DNA from: Prochloron sp965198675
GTDB lineage: Bacteria > Cyanobacteriota > Cyanobacteriia > Cyanobacteriales > Prochloraceae
Length of the DNA stretch: 64,000 nucleotides
Direction of reading: 5' to 3'
Assembly: GCA_965198675.1 (NCBI GenBank)
Contig: OZ240666.1
Span: 3,038,001 to 3,102,000 of the forward strand
Under the pieces are notes generated by a model. That model ran no database searches. It had not been told where the DNA came from and was given only the letters and a program-made list of their open reading frames with translations. Shown piece by piece: positions 7,183-19,100 of this stretch (position 1 is the stretch's first letter; each line of letters starts with the position of its first letter). Both the position numbers and the translations under genes were made by a program.

Positions 7183-10100
7183 CTAAATCACCACAGAAAC
7201 AAAATCCTCCCCTGTCAATAAACCAGAATCAAAACCAGTTAGAGTCAAGGAATCAGCCCCCAAGCTAATGACACTATCACCCCCAACCTGGTTAACAGTC
7301 AACTCCTCAAACTCCACTGTTAGTCCAATCTTGTCCACACCGTCAGTAAAATCAGAGACAATATCGTTTCCTTCACCAAGGACAAAAACATCGCTCCCTG
7401 AACCACCTGAAATCAAGTCATCCCCTGTAGTGCCGACCAAAATCTCGTCTCGGTCAGTACCATTGATAAGTGCCATTCCAGTTATGGGGTCGTAACCATT
7501 TCCAGAAAGAACACCCCCCTCAATAGCCAGGAAATTCACCAATTCCTTCTTGTGCCACGTTTCGCTATCCTGACTGGTGTCCTCCTCTACAAATACCTGT
7601 ACTCCGTCACCCGTGAGGTTACGATAGCGCAATCCTGCTGAGTTAGGACCATCATAACTGGCTAATTGTGCTAAGAAGTTGGGTGGGTGAGCGAAACTAG
7701 CATCGAAGTCGAGATTATACCAACGGTGGTTCACCGCATCTGGTGTAGAACCCACAGTATAGTTCAGTCCATTGATTGTACCAGACCCCGGGGTGATAGC
7801 TACATAGCCCACAGTTTCTATAAGGTGTTCCCCTGATAGCTTTCCTTCCTCCTCTTCCAGGGATAATTGAAAACCATCAGCACTATCCTCTCGTTGACGA
7901 GTGCGAACGAAGTCACCATCATTATAGGACTGGACATGACTGAAGATAGTTGGAGTTTGGACGAAGTTGGTCTCAAAATCGATGGTTTCCCAATTGTGCC
8001 TTAAGGTAGTATTGGTGTCAATGGCTCCCACTTCTACCAAAGTACCATCTGACCGCCAAGTTCCTGCTTCTAGGACAAGATAGGAGAAGATTTCCCGGGA
8101 GGTGTGTACGCCGTTTAGGTTGCTGGGTTCTTGGATAAAAGCGGTAAAGCTGTTACCAGTTACTTCTTCAATACGAACTATGGCTGTATGATAGCCATTA
8201 TAGGATAGAGGTCCAGCTATGACCACTGGGTTATTGTAGGTTTGGCTGAAGTTGATTGTTTGGCTGATATGGTCAAAGTCTGTTACAGTACCAACTTCAC
8301 CAATAATAACGGGGTCAACTTCCTCTACTGTCAGGAGGTCGAAGGTCTCCGTAGCAGTGGCTCCCTCGTTATCTGTAGCAATAATGGTAATGCTCAGATT
8401 ACCAATATCCTCATTGATGGGAGTACCGCTGAAAGTGCGAGTATCTCCATCAAAACTGAGCCATGAAGGTAATGGACTACCATCTTCTAAAGTAGCAGAG
8501 TAGGTCAAAGTGTCCCCTATATCAGCATCTGAGAAGGTATCTTCCGGAAAAGTATAGCTAAAAGCAGCACCTTTTATAGCTATTTGGTCACCAATAGGAT
8601 TAACCAATTCTGGTGGGGTGTTACCTCCAGCTATTTGGGTGGAAGCTTGTGCTACTGTGGGTATGGCTTCGACGTTGCCAGCATTGTCACGAGCCACACT
8701 GTAGAATTGGTAGGTATGACCTGGTTCTCCCACAAAAGTGGCTTCGGTGAGAGTTGTCTCTTCTAACCAAGGAGTAAAAGCACTGCCATTATCAGATACA
8801 TAGATAATATAACTGGCAATGGCTGAACCACCTTCATCGTCGTTACCAGACCAAGTCACTTGGAATTGTTCCGTTTCGGTGGAAACAGGTAGTGCAGCAA
8901 CGGTACTTGTTGGTGCTACTGCGTCTAGAGTATTGAAGATGGGTGGAGTATCAATGGGTTCGTTAATATCGAAGACAATAGTAGCTTCGGCATCAATCAC
9001 AGTCCCAGTAACAATCGTAGATTTAGGACGGACAGAATAAGTAACAAAACCATCTCCTTCCGGTGCAGTAATATTGGGGGGTAAGAAACCCGCGAAAGCA
9101 TCAATAGGTAGTTCCCCAGTTGCCGGATCCACGGAAGTGAACTCCCAGAATGCCTCCCCTGTCAGGATATCAATTCCGGCGACTACATCCACTAAGATGT
9201 TGAAATCTTCTGTCAGATCCAAGCGTGTCTGATAGAAAGCGCGATTTTCCGGGACATCTATAAAGGTGTCCCCAAAGCCAAAATCTCCTACTCGGAAGGT
9301 ACGAAAATCCAGGTCACTATCCAATTGCTGGGTAATGCGAACTACCTGAGCGGGAGCAGTGGCGAAGACGGGGTCGTTCTCAAAGCGGATTGTGTAGGAA
9401 AGAGGGCTATTAGCGTTTATCCAGTTTTCGGAGCCAAATCCCCCAGGTCCAATAATATCATTGGGGTCTAGGGAGGTGATAATGGGAATTGACCAGTCGT
9501 TATTGCTAGGTTTTTTGGGAGGCAATAAATTGTCGTCATCATTGTCGTCGTCGCAGGGCATCTCGTCGGGTTCATCACAGACATCTTCAATGTTTATTTC
9601 AAATAAATACTCTGATAGTATTGTACGGCCAGGGGGCTTACTACTTTCTATTTTGACTTTTATTGTGTGGCTGTCATTTGTTTCGTAGTCAAGTTTACGA
9701 CCGTTAGCAACAATCAGTTGACCATTCATGACCCGGAAGCGCCCGTTAGCATTATCCAACAGTTCAAATAAATAGTCGCCGGATTGATTAACCGAAAACG
9801 TTCCCACGACAGTGTATTCCGAACTGTTTTCCTCAACCGAAGCGGACGACAGGGTAACTTTAAATTCGTGTACATCCCAGCTCTTGTGGCCAGCTATATA
9901 ATCTTGATATAAGCGTGGATTGTTGAGAGCGTTCCAATCTACAATTATTTCATCGTGGCAATCATTGTCTTCTGGGAGGCAATTATTATAGTCATAGACT
10001 TCTTCCGAACTTAATACCCTGGTTAGAAACATATGGGCATAAGAGTGATTAAAATTATTTAGCACCTCAGATCCCAAAGTCAACGGGCCACCAGGGTGAG

Positions 10101-13100
10101 CAAAAAACATACCATATTGTCCGCGTACATTATTGACATATAAATCTAAGTCTCCATGAGGCGATGGATCCCCGTAGAAAGTAGATGTGTGAACAACAAT
10201 AACCTTGTCAGCATCATTCTTATCCAATCGTATATGATCCCTCGTACCTTCAAAGAACAGACGGGCAGAATCTAGACCAATGATTGTATTAACCGTTTTA
10301 CCTGTGAGTCGTCGATATTCTGTAGCTGCATCCCCGAAAAGATGTGAGCCAAGACTGTGACCTATCAAGGTTATTGGACCCGTCAAATTTTGCTCCTGGA
10401 GCCATTGTGCAACTTCATCTCCAACCCGTAGTGTATTTAGAGCCGCACTGTTATAAAACCTTCGGGCTAAAAAATTATGATAACTCACAGCATGAGAGTC
10501 TGCACCTTCTCGCCAGTCAATAGCCACTACATTCACATTACTACCGATTTGGCCATTTGAGAGGATTTCTTCGGTTACCCTTCTTACTCCAGGCTTTTCA
10601 GCATTGCTAGTAAAGCCGTGAGTAACTAGATATGTAGGCACCCCTGGATTTATCTCTCCGTTATTAGACAGAACCAGGAAATCAACTTTCACGTCTTGAA
10701 CGGGTATTGTGATTTGGAAATTTTCAACCTCCTCGGTATCGGTTCGATCTAAGACAATAGTATAAGAAGGCCGATTTTCATCCTCATAATCCAGATTGAG
10801 CGGCCGTGCCAAAACCAACTTATTACCATTTTGGATTTCAAAAATATTACCAAGATTATCAGGATCAGGATTGTGTATTAGCCTCCATGGGTCAGACGGA
10901 TCATGATTTGGCCCGGCTCCTCGTGTCAGTATATGCCCAACCACACTTCCTCGTTTCAAAAAACCTTCGTATAAGCCGCCAGAAAAAGAATAAGGCTCCC
11001 CTTGACCAAAAGTAGGAGCAATCCCCACAATCTCCGGTTCCGACTCATCCCCAGCAGAAACAGCAGCAAAAGCAGCAGCCCCCAACAAATCATCCACAGA
11101 AAAAGACAAATAATCCTCCTGAGAAGGAGTATTACCAGATCGCCTCAACTCCGATTCCTGCAACTGCAACCACCCCTGTTGCGCATCCACCAAATTAGAC
11201 TGTAACTCTCCCACAGTCTCACCCACAACTTGCCGAAAAACTTCCCCATACTTCTTTTCAAACCCCTCTCCTTGTGCAGCAAGATAGCCATCCCAATTCA
11301 AAGGAGTATCTGGTTCCCCAAAAGTGCTCAAACTAAAATCCAAACCACCAGTAGCCTGAGTATAAACCGTAATCGAACCCGTAGCCCCTGGAGGCAAAAC
11401 CCCAAAAACCTCCCCAGAATCCTGCAACAACAACTCTAAACTAGTTTCATCCCCCAATTCCCCAGGGCTCAAAGCCAAAGGTGCTCCCGACTGAGAAACC
11501 AACAGAGCTAGAGGACTGGCAATATCAATATTCCCCTCATTCCCATACTCAATTACCATGGGAACAATAGTACCGGGTCTCGTAGCCGCAGGGTAAGACA
11601 CATCCACCACCAAATCAGCCCTTCCCCCGGTCACCACCGTAAAACCATCCTCTAAAACAGCCCTTTCCCCCGTACCCCTGTTCGCTACCACATCATACAC
11701 ACCCTCTGATAAACTAGTCAGGTCAAAAGTAGCAAACAATCGGGAAGGATCCAGCCAATCTAAACGACTAGCAATCACCTTCACACCATTATCTTCCAGG
11801 CTAACCTCCGTCAAACCGTCAAATTTAGCCCCCAATATCTCCACCGTCACACTTCCAGCGTTCCCACCGCTATTTCTGGATAGGGAAGTAATCTCAAAAT
11901 CAACGGTTTCCGCCGACAGGGTATAATTCTGGCTTGTTAAGGGTGTACCTTCTCCCCGAGCCAGAATATAATAGGTACCCTCCTGGGTGAAAGGAACCAC
12001 CACCTCCTGGTCTGGGGCAAAAGCGTTGTTAAAACCAAAATCGAACTCACTGCGACTGGGAACATCCCCATAGCGCACATACAGCTCATTTGCTGCCACC
12101 TCAGAATCGCTATCCAAGCTGAAACGCAACGTCTCCCCCGCTTCCACTTCCACCCGGTAATAGACAGAAGTATTCTCATAAAGAATCCCCGACACCGTAC
12201 CATTTAAAGGAAGCGTTCCCACATCAATAGTAATCTGCTCTCCGGAAACAGTCAGATTATTTTCCTCATCCGTTTCCGGCACCACATTACCAATATCACT
12301 GCGAACGATGAGATGATAATCCCCAGGAACCAATCCTGGAATAGGGACAAGCACACTACGAGTATAACTATCCCCAGCTAAAACGCCCCCAGAAATAGGT
12401 AACCGCGCCAATAATCGGTCCGAAATATCCCATACCCCATCCGCTGAAATGTAGATAGAATCATGCCAACGTCCCGATGCATCCTCACTGCTAGAATTGG
12501 TTACGGTATAATTAAAGCTTATACTTCCTCCCGGAACCCCCAAATTCTGAACCCCCATGTTATGAATGACAACATTTCCCCCCACCAAATCCACTGGTTC
12601 TGGTAGAATAACCGATACAGAATTGCCATCATAGCCCAGATTATTGGACTTGGCGCCCCGTTCATAAACCCCATTTCCACTATCCGTCCTCACAAAGACG
12701 TAAAATGGACCGGATAACCCCGTCGGAATAGATAGGGAAGTGGTTTTAGTGTAAGAAGACTCGGCACTTAAACCCGACCAGTGGTTCACAAAACCCACAT
12801 AAACGTCGTTTTGGGGGTCAAAAATCTGGTCCCGAGAGAGATAGAACACATCCCGCCATCCCCCAGAACCCGCAGCCGCCCCAGCATTACGCACCGTCCA
12901 AGTTACATCAAACAACTGACCACTAATGGCAGAAGTAGGTGCAGCCACCGTTTCTACTACTAAATCTGCCACAGGACTTAAAGTAATATTACTCCTGTTT
13001 CCTGCTACCCCCTGATTATTATCTTCTACCTCCTCAATCACCCTACTATTAGTATCAATAACAACAGTTACATAATACTCTCCAGTCAAGTCACGAGGCA

Positions 13101-16100
13101 ACCGAAAACTCCTGGTCACCTCATAGGACGCCCCTGGGGAAAGGACTCCGGAGTGGTATACCCGACCCAAAAATACAGAATTCCCATCCCCATCGGACAG
13201 GAAAACCTCATCATACCATACATTATTATGAAGAGCCCCAGTGCCTAAGTTACTTACAGTATAACTAACCGTGAACAACTCCCCTGAAGACCCCGTCAGA
13301 GGAGCAGAAACAGCTGTTACCTGCAAATCTGGCGTCGAGCGGGTCACCTCAAGGGGTAATACCTCAGAACTGTTATTATTTTCCTCAGACCCCTCATACA
13401 CCTGGTTCCTAGAATCCGTTACCACAAACAGGTTGTAAGAACCGGACAAACTGAAGGGAATTGCCACAATCTCCCTCCTGGCATAACTTTCACCCACAGC
13501 CAACCGACCCCGGTGAGCAAAATTGCCTAGGTGAATATCATCCCCGTTCCCCAGAATAGCATCCCCAGAAGCAATAACTCGGTCCGTCCAAGTTTCCACC
13601 CCCGTATCCCCAATCCCAGAATTAGCAACACTCCACTCTACCAAAATACCCTTTCCTGCTTCTGCTGTGGCAGGTATACTGGCACTGGAGACCGCCAAAT
13701 CGGCAGTGAGAGGAGAAATCGTCACCGTTTCTGCACTAACCCGGATATTATTGGACTTATCCAGTTCAAATACTTCACCCCGACTATCCGTGACTACAAA
13801 AACATGGAATTCTCCCGTCAATCCATGGGGAAGGGTAAAAGTTGCAGTTGGCTCGTAAGTGGAACCAATATTCAAGGAACCGAAATGATTTCGGTTCCCC
13901 AGGAATAAATCTTCTCCCAAATCTAATTCGGAATCTGTGGAAAGATAGAAGGAATCCCACCACCGAGTATTAGGGGTTGCAGTAGCACCTAAATTAGCTA
14001 CCCTATAGGCAATCGTCAAATTCCGAGAAGCGGTTGTAGGTGCTGAAACCAATTCTACTTCCAAATCTGGGGGCGGAGTCAAATTAATTGTGGTGGGAGT
14101 AGCATCAAATCCGGTATTATTACTATCAAATGCATGTTCAAACACCTGGTTATTTGCGTCGGTAAGCACTATCAAGTAAAATTCCCCACTCACTCCCACC
14201 GGGAGAGCAAAGTTTCGGGTTACAGTATAACTATCCCCTGCATTGAGTTTACCAAAGCGATTAGCGGTACCCAAAACCACATCATCGTCAGATAAAGTTT
14301 CATCGGTAGACATATAAACTAGGTCTACCCAACGATTTTCTGCGGTTACACCTTCTCCCGAGTTTGTCACAGTCCAATTTAAAGAGAGATTTTCCCCGGA
14401 AAATCCTTGGGAAGGGGCGGAAACAGCGGTGACTTGTAAGTTTGGGGGTGGTGTCAATTCTACATCGGTGACACTCCCTATTCCGACATTATCTCCCTCT
14501 CCGTTTAATTCCAATACTTGGTTATAAACGTCTGTTTGCACTAAGAAGTAGTAGTTTCCGTCGATACCTCGGGGTAAAGTAACTGTTACCCTGTTACGAT
14601 AGCTATCTCCTACCCCCAGATAACTAATATTACTAGCTTGCCCCAGGAAAGTATCGGTACTATCTAAGGTCTGGTCCAATGATAGCCACACTCTGTCTAG
14701 CCAAGTGGGACTACTAGTAGCACCAGTGCCGTTGTTTGTGACAATCCACTCTACTACAGTTTTCTGACCCGAGAAAGCTGTGGGGGGAGCAATAACTTCT
14801 TCTACCTGTAAATTGGGAAACGGTGACAACTTTACTTCCAGCACCTGGCTATTTATAGTGGTGTTATTGTCTTCACTGCGGTACTCGAAAATTTGGTTAT
14901 TTGTATCGGTACTAACCACCACATAACGATTCCCTTCCAAATCTATTGGTAGAGTAATCACCTGCTGTCTGGTAATAGACTCCCCTGCTTCTAGGGTATC
15001 AGTAAAGGTAAAGGAATCCAGCAACTGGTCGCCGCCAATATTTAGGTCGTCAGAGAGGAAAACACGGTCAATCCAAGTCCCGGTGGCATCTCCATCCCCC
15101 TGGTTGGTCAGAGTCCAAGAAAGGATTATCTCCTGTTCTGAGAAGGCTTCCACGGGAGCAGTAATATCACTGACAATTATATCAGGTAAGGGAGGAACAA
15201 CTAGCTCAATTTGCATGAAATTTAGGTTGTTATTCTCCTCCGACTCTACCTGTTGTCCCAAATTATCGGTTTGAGCGAGAATGTAGTAGGTACCCGCAGT
15301 AATAGAGCTATTCAAGGGTAGGGTAACGAACGCGGATTGATTATATGTTGACGTGGAAACAAGAGTTGAAGGAGCAGAATTGGTGACCAAAATAAGGTCA
15401 TCCTCACTAATAGTTGTATCGGTAGATAAGTAGAGCCTATCTCGCCATGTTCCCAAAGCCGAACCCGTTCCGTTGTTGGCAATTTCCCAATTAATGGCAA
15501 TAGTATCCCCAAAATTCGCTGTTCCATTAGCTGTCACCGAGTTAACAACCAGGTCAGGTAGCACTACTTCAATAGGAATTAGGGTAACATTATTGTTTTC
15601 ATTTAATTCCGACTCCTGGTTTTGAATATCAGTCTGTACCAATAAGAAATGGTCCCCTGGTGTCACGTTGAAGGGAATGGTCACATTAGGGTCGCGATTA
15701 TAGCTATCTCCCACCCCTAGAGAGTCCCCTGGGAGGTCTCCTAAACGAGGGTCTCCTGCTGTCAGAATACCATCTTCTGAGTAATAAACTGCATCTACCC
15801 AACTTCCCGCGCTCTCTATAACCCCCATATTACTAACGGTCCAATTTGTTTGGACTGTTTCACCGGGGCTCACCACCACCGAATTTGCGGTAGCTCCTGT
15901 AATAGTTAAATCTGGTTTGTCATCATTCAGAATGGTAATGACTCCCTCACCTGCTAAAATGTCCCCATTGACAGCATTACTCAGAATAAGATTGAAAGTC
16001 TCGTCTCCTTCCAACACCCTATCCCCAGTTACTTCAATTATCACAGTTTTAAGGGTTTCCCCGACTGCAAAGGTAACCGTTCCCGTAGCAGCAGTGTAAT

Positions 16101-19100
16101 CTTCTCCTGCTGTTGCGGTATCCTCCACGGTGACATAATCTACTGTTACGGCTTCGTCGTTGTTGGCACGGTCTAACCTGAGTGTAACTACAAACTGAGT
16201 GGTTCCACCAGAATTTCCCTCAAACTGGGCCAAACTTTCAATGGAAATTTGCGGTGGTGGGGTAAATTCAAAGGTAAGTTGTTCTTGTACCACCTCCTGG
16301 AACTGACTGAAGCTATTAGCCTGAAAAACAAGGGCGGCACTACCATCTGCATTAACCCCTCCAATTAAACTGTTTTGGTAGAAGTTGACAACACTGCTAC
16401 CACCGCCAATAACGATACCATTAATGGTATCAATGCCAGCTGCTAAAGCATTATCTCGCGCTGTTGCGGTAGCACTGCTGTTACCACTTCCATCTCCAGA
16501 AACGTCAATAGTCTGTCGTCTGCTGTCAAAATCATTGTTAAAGAAGAGAGGAGTGGCAAAATCAATGGCGGGACCTGGATCTGTACCTCCTGAAAAAGGA
16601 CGAGCACCTCCAAATGCAGGTAATAATGTTTCCCTGATATTTTGAGCAAAGGCTTGGGAAGACTCCACACTATCGATTAAAGTCCAGGTAATTGACTCTT
16701 GCTGTCGGTTTGAACTAGACCAAAGAATCAAATTGACTGCCACACTGCCTTCAATTCCCCGGGCAATGAGGTTATTATAGATGGTAGAATTGTCGAAGAC
16801 GTTGGCATAACCACTTATCTGCAAATTATACTCGCTATTATTCACACTTCCGGAAACATCCACTAACAGAGACAGTTCCAAATCCACGGGTATGAGGTCA
16901 TCATTATCGATAATACCCACTCCTGTTTCATCAACAATAACGGCACCATTGGCATTAGTTAAATTAACCCGGAAGGTTTCATCAATCTCCACCATAGTAT
17001 CCCCAATAATTTCCACGGAGATGGTTTGGCTGTTATCTCCTCCTGGTAGGAAAGTGAGAGTACCATTAGTAGTGACGTAATCTACATTTGCCTCAGCAGT
17101 TTCCGCTACAGTTTCGTAATCAACCGTCACAGTTTCCGTTATTTCATTCAGCAGGGTGACGGTAAATAGGGCAGTGATATTCCCATTATCCCCTTCAACA
17201 ATAGTAACATCATCAATAATGAAACCCTCAGTTGCGAAGTTCACCAGCTGCTGCTGTTCTGAAGCACTCATACCAGCAAACAAATCCAAATTCCTAGCCT
17301 TAGCCCGTGCATCAGCCCGATTCTGATTTTGAGCAGCCAAGTGCATGACGATTTGGGTTTCCCCCGGAGCAAGAGTCAAGTCGTATTCGTAACTCAGCCT
17401 ATCCGAGTTTAAAGACGTTCTGGTGGCACTCTCTCCCCCTAAACCAGCTATTACGTGCAATAGGGTTGGATCCCCCCCACTATCACTGCTATCATCCGTC
17501 ACAATCCAGAGGTCATCAGGAGTAAAGTTTGTATCTCCCGAGGAAGTAGCAACAACTACTGTACTGCTGTTAGAACCCAAGTTAGTTTCGATATCAACCG
17601 TATAATTGATAGGGACGTCACTAACATTAGTAACAATCTCCAAAAATCTTGCCCAAGACTGGTCTTCTGGTACATAAATCTTCCGGGTAATTTCTAATCC
17701 CGAGCTATGAGCTGAAGAACCCAGCACCACCTCCCTGCCATTTTCTTCAGTTTGTGCTCCTGGAAAACTGGGGAAACCACTCAAAAATAAACCTCCATCA
17801 TAGGAATCCCTTGTACCATTATTAATGCTACCATTCTGTTGAATATCCCAAACAAACCCATCCCCATCGGATAAATTAGTAGGTAAGGAAATAGCGGGAA
17901 CAGCATTAGCCGCTAAATTGTAATTACCCGTTTGATTACTAAAATTACTGGTAGCCCGCACTATATAGTTGATACCATTTTGGGCAATAAAATTGAGCCG
18001 AGCATCAGTGCCTTGCCCAGCATCGTCATCTTGGAAGATAACTCGCCCAGTGTCAGCGTTAACAATCTGGAGATAGGTGTTATAATCATCAGAAGTCAGC
18101 TCTATTGTTACCAGCTCACCTGGGTTGTAGTCAACTAACTCATAGTCATCACTATAGCGCCCTGAATAAGTGGGATTGTTGCTATCGCTGCTACTCAAAT
18201 TTCCCGTTGTTGCGCCATTATCACCGGATATAGTCCCCACAACAGGAGGAGCGTTGACAGTAATAGGAATGGCTACAATGTTATCGTTTTCAGCGGTTTC
18301 TCCCTGTATATCGCCGCTATCGGCAACAAAAAGCAAGAATCGCTCCCCGGTTCCTGTTACAGGAATAACAATGTTGTTGCGGCTGATAGTATAGTCGTCT
18401 CCCGGAGCTAGGGGTGTAAAACTCCCAGTAGAATGAGACACTAGGAAAGTATCAGAACCGTCAAGTGTCTCATCATCTGAAATATAGACCATGTCAACCC
18501 AATTTCCCCAAGCATTTACGGTGCTGCTGCTGTTAATAACTGTCCAGGAAAGATTAACCATCTCACCTAAGGTAACTTGGTTCCTCACGGTACCAGCGGT
18601 ATCAGTCACCTGAGCTGTTGATACTTCCAGGTTCGGCACCAAAACCTCTAAGGGAACAGCTAAAATGTTGTCATCATTATTACTTTCTCCCTGATTATTA
18701 TTCCTATCTGTCCAAACCAAGAGAAAACGATTCCCCCCTGCTGCTGAACTGGGTATAGTAATATTTTGGGTCGGGTTATAAGTTTCTCCAGCTCCCAGAG
18801 GGATGGTAGGAGTAACAAATCGGGATATAAAAGTGTCCGAACTGTCATAAAATTCGTCGTCAGATAGGTAGAAATAGTCGTTCCAGGAATCACTCGTTGT
18901 CCTTCCTGTACCAGTGTTTTCAACTGTCCAACTCAACTTAATTGTTTCCCCTACAACCACCCTAGAAATGGCATTATCGGATAAATCCGTCGTTTGGGCA
19001 GCTGATACCACCAAGTTTGAGGCAGTAATAGTACTCAAAGTGTACTCTCCTGTGGCACCTGAGCCATAACTGGTAACCCGCACTAGATAGTTGATGCCAT

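Noticed and set aside
8242..8503. Plus-strand frames opposite the giant gene and the tail copies
   Set aside because: Shadows of a high-quality coding frame; the same shadow frames occur in both tail copies because the DNA is duplicated.
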